Shown: positions 30,139 to 38,332 of the stretch, in pieces
How the letters are laid out: each line of letters opens with the position of its first letter
Numbering within the stretch: the first letter of the stretch is position 1
Assembly (NCBI RefSeq): GCF_000230835.1
Contig: NZ_CM001240.1
Location: 1,992,501-2,056,500, forward strand
Origin: Clostridium sp. DL-VIII
GTDB taxonomy: Bacteria; Bacillota; Clostridia; Clostridiales; Clostridiaceae
DNA length: 64,000 bases
Direction of reading: 5' to 3'
Translations under genes and position numbers: made by a program
Notes under the pieces: model-generated
The model's database searches: none
What the model was told of the DNA's origin: nothing
The model's input: the letters and a program-made list of their open reading frames with translations, nothing else

Positions 30139-30310
30139 AAATAAATTTAACTAAGGTATGAATAAAAATAATTTCACTTCATAATATATTAATAGGTTGA
30201 ATTATAAGTATAGCTGCATGTATGATTAAACATATATGTAGCTATATTTACAATGCTTTAGTATAGGCGAAAACAATGTGATACGAGGGATAGCCATTAT
30301 ATGAGTAAAC

Positions 30311-30339
30311 TTGACATAATTTTGTTTTTAATATAGAAT
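30311..30339 (+). promoter_or_regulatory. Sigma-A promoter of rny
   Basis: A perfect TTGACA, a 17-base spacer and TAGAAT, about 112 bases before the rny start. A GGAATA/TATTCC hairpin lies in the leader. Confidence 0.6.
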
Positions 30340-30450
30340 AAAAAGGAATACTGGTTTATCATATTCCAAATGCAGTGAGAAGAATATGACACCTTACTAT
30401 ACTTTCTTGTTAGTAATATAATGAGAAATAATAAATTAGGAGGTGTTTAT

Positions 30451-31992
30451 GTGCAACTAGCAGTAATTATATTAGTAGATATAGTAGTCTTACTAATATT
30501 AGGAATAGTGGTTTATAAAACGATTCAAAATATATCGAAGACTAAGATAGAATCGCTTGAAAAAGAAGCAGAAGAAGTTTTAAACAGAGCCAAAAGGGAT
30601 GCAGAAGCTAAAAAGAAAGAAGCAATCCTTGAGGCAAAGGAAGAACTTCATAAATTAAGAAGTGATTTTGATAAGGAATCTCGGGACAGAAGAAATGAAA
30701 TTCAAAGGCTTGAAAGAAGAATAATTCAAAGAGAAGAGGCACTTGATAAGAAAAGTGAGCTTCTTGAGAAAAAGGATGAAACAATCAATGAAAGAATGCT
30801 TGAGGTAGATCAAGTAGAAGCAAAGGTACAGAAGCTTTATGAGGAAAGAAGATTAGAGCTTGAAAGGATATCAGCTCTTTCTAGTGAAGAAGCACGTGAA
30901 ATTCTTTTAAATGAAATAAGAAAAGAAATAAGTCATGATGCTGCTTTAATGGTAAAAGATATTGAAAGTAAGGCAAAGGAAGAAGCAGACAAGAGAGCAA
31001 GAGAAATAATTACAACTGCGATCCAAAGATGTGCTGCTGACCATGTGTCTGAATCAACTGTACACGTTGTTGCACTACCGAATGATGAGATGAAAGGTAG
31101 AATAATAGGTAGAGAAGGAAGAAACATTAGAACCTTAGAAACATTAACAGGAGTGGATTTAATTATAGATGATACTCCAGAAGCAGTCATTCTTTCCAGC
31201 TTCGATCCAATAAGAAGAGAAGTTGCAAGAATGGCACTAGAAAAGTTAATAGTGGATGGCAGAATACATCCAGCGAGAATCGAAGAGATGGTTGAAAGAG
31301 CAAATAAAGATGTGGAAAGTAGTATAAAAGAAGAAGGAGAGCAGGCAGCTCTCGAAACTAGCGTACATGGACTACATCCAGAATTAATAAGACTTCTTGG
31401 TAGATTGAAGTATAGAACTAGTTATGGTCAAAATGTTTTAAAACATTCCATAGAAGTTTCGTATTTGGCTGGCTTAATGGCTTCAGAGCTAGGTTTAGAT
31501 GTTACTTTGGCTAAAAGGGCAGGATTGCTACATGATATAGGAAAGGCTGTTGATCAAGAGCAAGAAGGGCCTCATGCTTTAATTGGTGGAGATTTAGCTA
31601 AGAAATATCATGAATCACCATTAGTAATAAATGCAATAGCAGCGCATCATTCAGATGTAGAAATGCAATCTTTAGAAGCAGTACTAGTTCAAGCGGCAGA
31701 TGCAGTATCAGCGGCTAGACCAGGCGCTAGAAGAGAGACATTAGAAGCATACATTAAGAGATTGGAAAAATTAGAGGAAATTGCAAATTCACATGAAGGT
31801 GTAGAAAAGTCATATGCCATTCAAGCTGGTAGAGAGATTAGAATTATGGTTAAACCAGATAAAGTAGATGATGCTGGAACAGTTGAATTGGCACGCAATT
31901 TAGTTAAGAGTGTCGAGGAAGAACTTGAATATCCAGGACAAATTAAAATCAATGTTATAAGAGAAACTAGAGCAGTAGATTTTGCTAAGTAA
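30451..31992 (+). CDS. rny: Ribonuclease Y
   Basis: Membrane-anchored endoribonuclease that starts mRNA decay. The GTG start at 30451 has AGGAGG 7 bases upstream; the ATG 30 bases earlier is in frame but lies ahead of that site and adds ten residues. The result is 513 residues: an N-terminal transmembrane helix (about 3-24), a long coiled coil (about 30-195), a KH domain (about 205-270, '[15 protein letters not shown]') and an HD domain with '[12 protein letters not shown]' near residue 360. Confidence 0.95.
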   Translation: MQLAVIILVDIVVLLILGIVVYKTIQNISKTKIESLEKEAEEVLNRAKRDAEAKKKEAILEAKEELHKLRSDFDKESRDRRNEIQRLERRIIQREEALDKKSELLEKKDETINERMLEVDQVEAKVQKLYEERRLELERISALSSEEAREILLNEIRKEISHDAALMVKDIESKAKEEADKRAREIITTAIQRCAADHVSESTVHVVALPNDEMKGRIIGREGRNIRTLETLTGVDLIIDDTPEAVILSSFDPIRREVARMALEKLIVDGRIHPARIEEMVERANKDVESSIKEEGEQAALETSVHGLHPELIRLLGRLKYRTSYGQNVLKHSIEVSYLAGLMASELGLDVTLAKRAGLLHDIGKAVDQEQEGPHALIGGDLAKKYHESPLVINAIAAHHSDVEMQSLEAVLVQAADAVSAARPGARRETLEAYIKRLEKLEEIANSHEGVEKSYAIQAGREIRIMVKPDKVDDAGTVELARNLVKSVEEELEYPGQIKINVIRETRAVDFAK

Positions 31993-32037
31993 AAAGATGA
32001 AGTATATTTTTAAAAAATATACTTCATCTTTTATTTT
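31992..32037 (+). terminator. Intrinsic terminator after rny
   Basis: An 18-bp perfect stem AAAAGATGAAGTATATTT / AAATATACTTCATCTTTT, continuing into a T-rich run. Confidence 0.93.
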
Positions 32038-32099
32038 AAAGAATAAATAACATGATTATAATATTTTAAAAATAATTTTAAAATTTTACAATTATATAA

Positions 32100-32124
32100 A
32101 GGAATTTAAAGAAAGATATAGAAT
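32100..32124 (+). promoter_or_regulatory. Predicted SigH promoter of spoVS
   Basis: AGGAATT, 11 bases, then ATAGAAT: a good match to the SigH pattern AGGAwwT-N11/12-RnnGAAT. SigH control of spoVS is known in Bacillus, which supports the reading. Confidence 0.55.
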
Positions 32125-32174
32125 ATATTTAATGTAAACGATTTGTATATTAAATTTTAGGAGGAAAGACAAAA

Positions 32175-32435
32175 ATGGAAGTATTAAAAGTATCAACTAA
32201 ATCAAATCCTAATTCTGTAGCAGGTGCATTAGCAGCAATAATAAAAGAAAAGAATATCGCAGAAATTCAGGCAGTAGGAGCAGGCGCAATAAATCAAGCA
32301 GTTAAGGCAATTGCAATAGCAAGAGGATTTGTTGCACCAAGCGGAAAAGATATTGTGTGTGTACCTGCCTTCACAGATATACAAATAGATGGAGAAGAGA
32401 GGACAGCCATAAAGTTAATAGTACAACCAAGATAA
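32175..32435 (+). CDS. spoVS: Stage V sporulation protein S
   Basis: An 86-residue Alba-fold nucleic-acid-binding protein that affects septation and spore coat assembly. Near-invariant family sequence: 'MEVLKVSTKSNPNSVAGALA', 'AIAIARGFVAPSGKDI' and 'FTDIQIDGEERTAIKLIV'. AGGAGGAAAG site upstream. Probably a single-gene unit read from the SigH-type promoter 50 bases upstream. Confidence 0.97.
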   Translation: MEVLKVSTKSNPNSVAGALAAIIKEKNIAEIQAVGAGAINQAVKAIAIARGFVAPSGKDIVCVPAFTDIQIDGEERTAIKLIVQPR

Positions 32436-32477
32436 TGAGTTTATTTAAAATTGATGAAATATAGAATGATTTTTGAG

Positions 32478-32506
32478 TTGAAATTATTTATAAAAACGTT
32501 TATACT
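32478..32506 (+). promoter_or_regulatory. Sigma-A promoter of ptsH
   Basis: TTGAAA, a 17-base spacer and TATACT, about 50 bases before the ptsH start. Confidence 0.5.
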
Positions 32507-32559
32507 ATAATAGTTAAATGCTATATTTATTAATTTTTTTGTAAAGAGGTGTAATGTTA

Positions 32560-32820
32560 ATGATAGCAAAAGAGGTTTCAGTAAAAAATTCATCTGGTCT
32601 TCATGCTAGACCAGCAACTTTATTAGTTAAGAAAGCATCATCATTTAAATCGGACGTTAGCATAGAGTATAACGGTAAGAAAGCAAATGTTAAGAGCTTG
32701 ATTGGAGTTTTATCTTTAGCGGTAACTAAGGACGCTGTAATCAAAGTTGTAGCTTCAGGTGATGACGAAGCTTTAGCAGTTGAAGAAATTGTTAAATTAG
32801 TTGAAACATTAGAAGACTAA
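32560..32820 (+). CDS. ptsH: Phosphocarrier protein HPr
   Basis: Transfers phosphate from PEP (via enzyme I) to sugar-specific PTS enzymes II. Starting at ATG 32560 the protein has 86 residues, and the active-site His in 'SSGLHARPA' becomes residue 15 and the regulatory Ser in 'NVKSLIGVLSL' residue 46, the canonical numbering. An ATG two codons earlier is the alternative. Presence of His15 rules out the Crh paralog, and Ser46 implies HPr-kinase-dependent catabolite control. Enzyme I is not adjacent. Confidence 0.93.
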   Translation: MIAKEVSVKNSSGLHARPATLLVKKASSFKSDVSIEYNGKKANVKSLIGVLSLAVTKDAVIKVVASGDDEALAVEEIVKLVETLED

Positions 32821-32831
32821 TATACAAAATA

Positions 32832-32863
32832 GGGTTCCATATTTATAATATGGAACCTTTTTT
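32832..32863 (+). terminator. Intrinsic terminator after ptsH
   Basis: GGTTCCATAT / ATATGGAACC with a 5-nt loop and a T run. It also lies downstream of the convergent DUF378 gene. Confidence 0.92.
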
Positions 32864-32902
32864 CTATTTTGTATAGATTCTAATTTAATAAATAAAATAG
32901 GT

Positions 32903-33121
32903 TTATTTGTTGTTAGCAAATAAATTCCATCTAAATAATAATGAAATTAAATCTAGAGCGCCTAGAAGAATTATAATATACATAATTCTTTCAAGTTTAG
33001 AATTGTTAAAGAGAAAGATGCTCAATAAGTTCAATTTGAATAATCCTATTGTTCCCCAATTAATAGAACCTATAAAAATTAGTATTAAGGAAATCTTGTC
33101 AAAAATATTTAACTTACACAT
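32903..33121 (-). CDS. DUF378 family small membrane protein
   Basis: A 72-residue protein with two hydrophobic helices and the DUF378 (YuzA-like) signature 'LIFIGSINWGTIGLF' in the first. A GGAGTG site lies 7 bases before the ATG on the minus strand. Function unknown. It is the first minus-strand gene in the window and converges on ptsH. Confidence 0.82.
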   Translation of the reverse strand: MCKLNIFDKISLILIFIGSINWGTIGLFKLNLLSIFLFNNSKLERIMYIIILLGALDLISLLFRWNLFANNK

Positions 33122-33162
33122 AACTTTTCACTCCGATCTTTTATTTTTTAACGTGCTCTATT

Positions 33163-33190
33163 ATTATATTTATATGAATATTAGAGACAA
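33163..33190 (-). promoter_or_regulatory. Predicted promoter of the DUF378 gene
   Basis: On the minus strand TTGTCT, a 16-base spacer and TATAAT, about 42 bases ahead of the start codon. Confidence 0.4.
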
Positions 33191-33281
33191 TAATAACAAA
33201 AAGTAAAATTAAAATTTATAAAAAATTAGACATAAAATTATCGTAAAATTGAAAATTCAATAGGCAAAAATAAAAAAAATA

Positions 33282-33290
33282 TGATATAAT
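33282..33290 (+). promoter_or_regulatory. Extended -10 promoter of purB
   Basis: TGATATAAT (TGn plus a perfect TATAAT) 50 bases before purB, without a recognisable -35. The leader has complementary ACGAAT/ATTCGT arms (33291-33296, 33321-33326). Confidence 0.4.
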
Positions 33291-33340
33291 ACGAATGTTG
33301 AATGAGAAAGAATAAAATATATTCGTGTGGAGGTTTTTGA

Positions 33341-34771
33341 ATGAGAAATTTATATAGTACACCTTTAAATTCAAGATATGCATCTAAAGAAATGAGTTTT
33401 ATATTTTCTGATGATATGAAATTCACTACTTGGAGAAAGCTATGGGTGGCTCTTGCGGAAGGTGAAAGAGAACTTGGTTTAAATATAACTGAAGAGCAAA
33501 TAAAAGAATTAAAAGAACACATAAATGATATTAATTACGAAGAAGCAGCTCAAAGGGAAAAAGAAGTCAGGCATGATGTTATGAGTCATGTATATGCATA
33601 TGGCCTTCAATGCCCAAGTGCTAAAGGTATTATTCATCTAGGTGCTACATCTTGTTATGTAGGAGATAATACGGATATTATAATAATGAGAGATGCATTA
33701 AACCTAATCAAAAATAAAATAGTTACAGTTTTAAATCATTTAAAAAAATTTGCTATTCAATATAAAGATATGCCAACATTAGGTTTTACACACTTTCAAC
33801 CAGCTCAACTAACAACAGTGGGTAAAAGAGCTACCCTATGGATGCAGGATTTAGTGATGGACGTAGAAAATATAGATTTCCTTCTATCAACATTAAAGCT
33901 TAGAGGAGTTAAAGGGACTACTGGTACCCAAGCTAGCTTTATGGAACTATTTGATGGAGACGAAAGTAAAGTTAAAGCATTAGATAAAATTGTAGCAGAA
34001 AAAATGGGCTTTGAAAAAAGTTTTGGGGTAACAGGGCAAACTTATCCAAGAAAACTTGATTCAATAGTTTTAAATACTTTATCAGAAATTGCACAAAGTG
34101 CTTATAAATTTAGTAATGACTTAAGACTGCTTCAAAACATGAAGGAAATGGAAGAGCCATTTGAAAAGAATCAAATAGGATCATCAGCAATGGCATACAA
34201 AAGAAATCCTATGAGAAGTGAAAGAATAAGTGCCTTAGCTAGATATGTTATAGTAGATGCATTAAATCCAGCAATTACTGCAGGGACTCAATGGTTTGAA
34301 AGAACTTTAGATGATTCAGCTAATAAGAGATTGTCTGTAGCTGAAGGATTCTTAGCATTGGATGGAGTATTAAATTTATACATAAATATTGCTGAAAATA
34401 TGGTAGTATATGATAAAGTAATAGCTTCCCATGTACAAAGAGAATTACCATTTATGGCTACTGAAAATATAATGATGGAAGCTGTAAAGAGAGGCAAAGA
34501 TAGACAAGAATTACATGAAAAGATAAGAGTTCACTCAATGGCAGCAGCTCAAAGAGTAAAAGGTGAAGGTTTAGATAATGACTTAATTGAAAGAATCATA
34601 AATGATAATTCTTTCGGTCTTACAAAAGAAGAGATATTAGGAGTTATCGACCCAGCTAAATTCGTTGGAAGAGCACCAAGCCAAGTTGTAGAATTTATAG
34701 ACGAATATGTAGATCCAATTATAAAAAATAATGAAGAAGCATTAAAAATTAAGAGTGAAATAACTGTATAA
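33341..34771 (+). CDS. purB: Adenylosuccinate lyase
   Basis: Catalyses two steps of purine synthesis (SAICAR to AICAR, and adenylosuccinate to AMP). It has 476 residues. The fumarase/aspartase superfamily signature 'GSSAMAYKRNPMRSERI' is near residues 285-300, and 'TSCYVGDNTD' and 'GFTHFQPAQLTTVGKR' provide the other active-site regions. The length is closer to the longer eukaryote/clostridial type than to the 430-residue Bacillus enzyme. Isolated from other pur genes; own promoter and terminator. Confidence 0.95.
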   Translation: MRNLYSTPLNSRYASKEMSFIFSDDMKFTTWRKLWVALAEGERELGLNITEEQIKELKEHINDINYEEAAQREKEVRHDVMSHVYAYGLQCPSAKGIIHLGATSCYVGDNTDIIIMRDALNLIKNKIVTVLNHLKKFAIQYKDMPTLGFTHFQPAQLTTVGKRATLWMQDLVMDVENIDFLLSTLKLRGVKGTTGTQASFMELFDGDESKVKALDKIVAEKMGFEKSFGVTGQTYPRKLDSIVLNTLSEIAQSAYKFSNDLRLLQNMKEMEEPFEKNQIGSSAMAYKRNPMRSERISALARYVIVDALNPAITAGTQWFERTLDDSANKRLSVAEGFLALDGVLNLYINIAENMVVYDKVIASHVQRELPFMATENIMMEAVKRGKDRQELHEKIRVHSMAAAQRVKGEGLDNDLIERIINDNSFGLTKEEILGVIDPAKFVGRAPSQVVEFIDEYVDPIIKNNEEALKIKSEITV

Positions 34772-34775
34772 AACT

Positions 34776-34803
34776 AAAGAGGCAATAAAATTGCCTCTTT
34801 TTT
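34776..34803 (+). terminator. Intrinsic terminator after purB
   Basis: A 10-bp stem AAAGAGGCAA / TTGCCTCTTT with a TAAAA loop and a T run. Confidence 0.92.
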
Positions 34804-35026
34804 CTGAGGAGAACTAATTTTTTTTGATAGCCGATTTCTAAGTTTCAATCACATATAGATACCTAAATCAAAAAGTAAATTTATACATTTGTACAAATCT
34901 TTTAATTTATAGTTCTTACGCCAATGTATATGTCAAAGTCTTAAATTTTATATCTATATAGATAAACAAACTTTTTATATAGAATATTTATGCATTTATG
35001 TTAAACTTTTGTGTGCATTTATACCA

Positions 35027-35215
35027 GAAATTATATACATTTTTGTGAAGCAGGCATTTGAAATTGAGCTGCTAAAAGTTCTTAATGTGAGCTTGTTCCA
35101 TTTGCTGCTTGTCACGAGTTTGTCTCGGGAGCATGCAGAAATGGGTGCATGCTCACATTTAGAACTTTCAGCGAAGATTTCACAAGTCCTGCGGAATAAA
35201 AATGTATGTGATTTC
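35027..35215. repeat. Hairpin-rich inverted-repeat element between purB and the amidase gene
   Basis: The termini are 18-bp inverted repeats with 16 matches: left GAAATTATATACATTTTT, right end on the other strand GAAATCACATACATTTTT. Further inward, AAAGTTCT-TAATGTGAGC and its right-hand counterpart AAAGTTCT-AAATGTGAGC also oppose each other. The centre has GCATGC...GCATGC. GC content is higher than in its surroundings. Open frames on both strands here only reflect the symmetry. Looks like a solitary MITE or a structured RNA element. The rest of the purB-amidase gap (34804-35026) is AT-rich and featureless. Confidence 0.55.
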
Positions 35216-35265
35216 GGTAAGCTACCACATAACTCTATTTTCAAAGCTGTTCATCTATAAAAGAA

Positions 35266-36249
35266 TTAGTCAAATTTTAAGGCTCTAAGAGTTGGGTATC
35301 TATTTGGATAGATCTCGCTAAGAGGATAATTTAGTTTATTATAACTATGGCAGCAATAGAGACAATCATTATTTTCAAGTTTGTAAGTTATAAAGCCATT
35401 ATGAAAAAATTTGCCTATAGCAGGAGTATAAAATTGAATTAAAGAACCTCTATCTAAATAAGTATCATCAGGAAGTTTAGTTCCTAATTTATGTGATATT
35501 AGATATGAATATATCTCTTCAACCCTAATCCATGCGTTAGTATATGGTTTCCAGGTTGGAGTTTTATTAAGTCCTCCGGCATAAAGGATTTGGGACATGA
35601 AATTTGTGCAATCTCCACCAATGCCTTCAAAGGATTTATAATTAGGATTTGGATTTAAGGCATAAGTTTCTGCGTAAGTACAAGCCTCGTCAACATTAAA
35701 GTCCAAACTTTTTCTTTTATTTGGAGCATCTTTGGAAGAGGAAATAAAAGTTTGAAAAGTTCCATATAATAAATCAATTGAAGGAAATTTATATTCATAT
35801 GATTTCAGTTTTTCAGAAGAAATAAGATCATATATATGAGAAAAATCATCATTTAAAATATAATTATATAAAAGGGGATCCTCCTCATTTTCTAGAAGTA
35901 ATCGTAAGTGAAATCTATTGTTTAAGTATTCTAAGATAATAATATAATTCTGGGTGCAGGCAGATGGTATGTCTTGAGTAGAATTTTCAATAATAAAGAA
36001 AATTTTTAAATTAAGCAATAATTTAGTAAAGTGACTATTCATATCTAATATATTATAGTTATAATCAAAATGAAAATTTTTAAATATAGACTTCATTTTT
36101 TTTCTCCACTTAAAATCAAATAATTTTTTTAAGTAAAGTTTTTCAAGTATGTAATTGTCTAAATAATTAAAATTTCCATGAATTAAATTGAGATCTTTAT
36201 ATGGAGTTGAAAGCAATAAGCAAAGATTATATAAAAATTTAGACAGCAT
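35266..36249 (-). CDS. Putative amidase domain protein
   Basis: The C-terminal half (about residues 190-325) matches the 'putative amidase domain' (PF12671) family of NlpC-like Cys hydrolases: 'YAETYALNPNPNYKSF', then the catalytic-type Cys in 'GGDCTNFMSQILYAGG' and a His in 'HNGFITYK'. The N-terminal 180 residues have no recognised domain, and no signal peptide is visible. Start chosen at 36249 because an AGGAA site precedes it; an ATG twelve codons upstream (36285) lacks one. In Bacillus and Clostridium such proteins are often sporulation or cell-wall related, but the substrate is unknown. Confidence 0.75.
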   Translation of the reverse strand: MLSKFLYNLCLLLSTPYKDLNLIHGNFNYLDNYILEKLYLKKLFDFKWRKKMKSIFKNFHFDYNYNILDMNSHFTKLLLNLKIFFIIENSTQDIPSACTQNYIIILEYLNNRFHLRLLLENEEDPLLYNYILNDDFSHIYDLISSEKLKSYEYKFPSIDLLYGTFQTFISSSKDAPNKRKSLDFNVDEACTYAETYALNPNPNYKSFEGIGGDCTNFMSQILYAGGLNKTPTWKPYTNAWIRVEEIYSYLISHKLGTKLPDDTYLDRGSLIQFYTPAIGKFFHNGFITYKLENNDCLYCCHSYNKLNYPLSEIYPNRYPTLRALKFD

Positions 36250-36634
36250 ATATACATTTCCTGGATTTAAAATTATTATATTCATATATATATGAATAAA
36301 AATATAAATAGTGCAAAAGAATATAGTTAAGGCATGTTAAAGCGTAAAACAATTAAATCTCCACTATAATGAAAAAAGTGTACGCATATTTTGTGATAAT
36401 TTTTTTGAGTGTGCTAAAAGAGTTTAAATATCAACAAAAAGGTTCAGAAAAATTAATGAGTAGATATAATTATTATAAGTGTGATATAATAATAACATTA
36501 GTGAAAAGTTAAGGGTTAATATCATTAATTTAAAATCAAAAATACAAATTTGGCGAATATACTTGCAAAGTATATATATTGTAGGATAAAATCAAATTTG
36601 TTAAAGATTTTTTATAAAGGAGCTATAAGAAGAA
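36250..36634. other. Divergent intergenic region (amidase / DUF6398-TPR gene)
   Basis: About 385 bp, very AT-rich. A TGATATAAT extended -10 at 36482-36490 could drive the + strand gene. Otherwise only short A/T tracts are seen; no RNA gene or repeat is evident. Confidence 0.4.
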
Positions 36635-37885
36635 ATGCAAAAATTATCTAACGAAATAGCTAGCAAGTATGAAGAAATAGTTGAAAAAATAAAAAGTTTT
36701 TCAAGTGAATTTCTTAATGAAGAATACGAAAATATTTGTGTTCGAGCTGCTGAAACATTATTTTTAAATTGTGAAGAAGATTTAAAAAAGGGAAAAAGTA
36801 TCTCATGGGCAGCAGGAATAGTGCATGCTATAGGAACAGTGAATAATTTATTTGATTCAAAGGAAGAACCATATGTTAAAGCTGCTGATTTATATAAGGC
36901 ATTTGGAGTAAGCAGTAGTACAGGCTCTAGTAAATCAAAGGAAGTAAAAAATCTATTAGACTTATCAAAAGAAAATGAACAGTGGATAATAGGTAAAAAT
37001 AACAATAAAGACATTTTAAAGGATAAGATGTCAAAAGTGAAAGATGAAACGGCAGTTACAGGAAACGATTTAGTAAAAGTAGACAAAAAGGATGAAATAG
37101 ATAGAAAAGAACCATTTAAATTTGCAGTACATAGAAATTTACTTGAAGCACAAGCAATTATAGATCATGCTTGGAAACAAAAGAATTATAATAGCAAAGC
37201 GAAGTATGCAAAAGAAGCATTAACCGTATGGAAAGATTGTGCTGATGCATATATTATTTTGTCAAAAGATACTAGCTTAAGTGCGGCTCAAAAGAAAACT
37301 CTTTTGGAAAGGGCAGTTAAGGCAGCACAAAATTCATTGAGAATAGATAATTTAGAGAATGCTGAGCCAGAATTATTTAAATTAAAAATAGCTGAACCTT
37401 TTTTTGGAGCTAAGTACAATTTAGCTATGCATTTATGGAGAATTGGAGAAAGAGAAGCAGCAATAGAAAATGCTCTTGAGATTTTAAAATATAATGAACG
37501 AGATAATTTGATGGTTAGAGCTATAGTTGTTAACTGGCTTCTAATTGAAAATAAATATTCTGAACTAGAAGATTTATTGAAAAAATATGAAAAAGATAAT
37601 CTAGCAGCTATATACTATAGTAAGGTAGCTTTATTATATAAAACAAACAGAGTTGACGAAGCTGAACATTTGTTAAGAAGAGCATATAGAAGAAATCCAT
37701 ATGTTATACCATATCTTTTAAGACAAAAAAATATACCTGCTTCACTGCCTAACTTGATTAAAATTGGAAGCGAAGTTGAAGCTGCGAAATATGCTAGCTT
37801 GGGATTAGAAGTTTGGAATGATTCAGAAATGATTAAATGGCTAAAAGAAAAGAAAAAAGAATTTGATATGATAAAGTTTAATTAG
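36635..37885 (+). CDS. DUF6398 domain protein with TPR/ST7-like C-terminus
   Basis: 416 residues. The first 110 match DUF6398 ('KYEEIVEKIKSFSSEFLNEEY', 'SWAAGIVHAIGTVNNLFD', 'FGVSSSTGSSKSKEV'), a helical domain with a possible DNA-binding end. After a Lys/Asp-rich linker (about 125-160), the remainder is helical repeats: 'EAQAIIDHAWKQKNYNSKAKYAKEAL', then TPR-like units 'AIENALEILKYNERDNLMVRAIVVNWLL' and 'EAEHLLRRAYRRNPYVIPYLL' (ST7-like). The SD is AAGGAG. Cytosolic; probably a scaffold or regulator. Function not known. Confidence 0.7.
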   Translation: MQKLSNEIASKYEEIVEKIKSFSSEFLNEEYENICVRAAETLFLNCEEDLKKGKSISWAAGIVHAIGTVNNLFDSKEEPYVKAADLYKAFGVSSSTGSSKSKEVKNLLDLSKENEQWIIGKNNNKDILKDKMSKVKDETAVTGNDLVKVDKKDEIDRKEPFKFAVHRNLLEAQAIIDHAWKQKNYNSKAKYAKEALTVWKDCADAYIILSKDTSLSAAQKKTLLERAVKAAQNSLRIDNLENAEPELFKLKIAEPFFGAKYNLAMHLWRIGEREAAIENALEILKYNERDNLMVRAIVVNWLLIENKYSELEDLLKKYEKDNLAAIYYSKVALLYKTNRVDEAEHLLRRAYRRNPYVIPYLLRQKNIPASLPNLIKIGSEVEAAKYASLGLEVWNDSEMIKWLKEKKKEFDMIKFN

Positions 37886-37940
37886 TGCTTTACATTTTTT
37901 TAATAATATGATATTTTATATATAGAAAATTTAATATAAA

Positions 37941-38049
37941 ATCTTCGGGGTTGGGTGAAATTCCCTATCGGCGGTACAGCCCGCGAGCTATAATTAGCAG
38001 ATTCGGTTAAATTCCGAAGCCGACAGTAAAGTCTGGATGAAAGAAGATA
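37941..38049 (+). promoter_or_regulatory. FMN riboswitch (RFN element)
   Basis: Starts ATCTTCGGGGTTGGG and closes with AAGAAGAT, so the P1 helix is complementary. The conserved interior blocks 'CGGCGGTACAGCCC', 'GCCGACAGT' and 'GTCTGGATG' are all present in order. It senses FMN and controls the ribD-ribE-ribBA-ribH genes downstream by termination. Confidence 0.95.
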
Positions 38050-38103
38050 GTGATTAATATTAGTTATAATTAAAACTTAAATATTATTACTTTTTGTAAG
38101 TCT

Positions 38104-38136
38104 ACCCTGAATTGTAAAATTCAGGGTTTTTATTTT
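38104..38136 (+). terminator. FMN riboswitch terminator 1
   Basis: ACCCTGAAT / ATTCAGGGT with a 6-nt loop and a T run; 55 bases after the aptamer. Confidence 0.85.
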
Positions 38137-38227
38137 AAGTAATATAAAAAGTAAGTAGTATACAATTTTAAAAACTTATATTTTAAAATTTTAATTATAA
38201 ATAATGTTATTAATTAGAATTATAACT

Positions 38228-38260
38228 AAACCCTGAAGATTTTGAAATTCAGGGTTTTTT
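38228..38260 (+). terminator. FMN riboswitch terminator 2 (near-duplicate)
   Basis: AAACCCTGAA / TTCAGGGTTT with a 10-nt loop and six T's. It shares the CCCTGAA core with terminator 1, 124 bases upstream. Confidence 0.85.
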
Positions 38261-38332
38261 GCGCGTATAAAAATCTCAAATTATTACAAGATTATATATA
38301 GATCTTTTATTTTTGTGGGAGATGATGATTTT

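Noticed and set aside
32907..33206. 99-codon + strand frame opposite the DUF378 gene
   Set aside because: The minus-strand frame has a family match and a ribosome site; this one has neither.
34996..35260. Open frames on both strands between purB and the amidase gene
   Set aside because: They mirror each other because the DNA is an inverted repeat; no ribosome site or recognisable protein.
36601..37086. 161-codon minus-strand frame opposite the DUF6398 gene
   Set aside because: Low-complexity antisense of a gene with a recognised domain.
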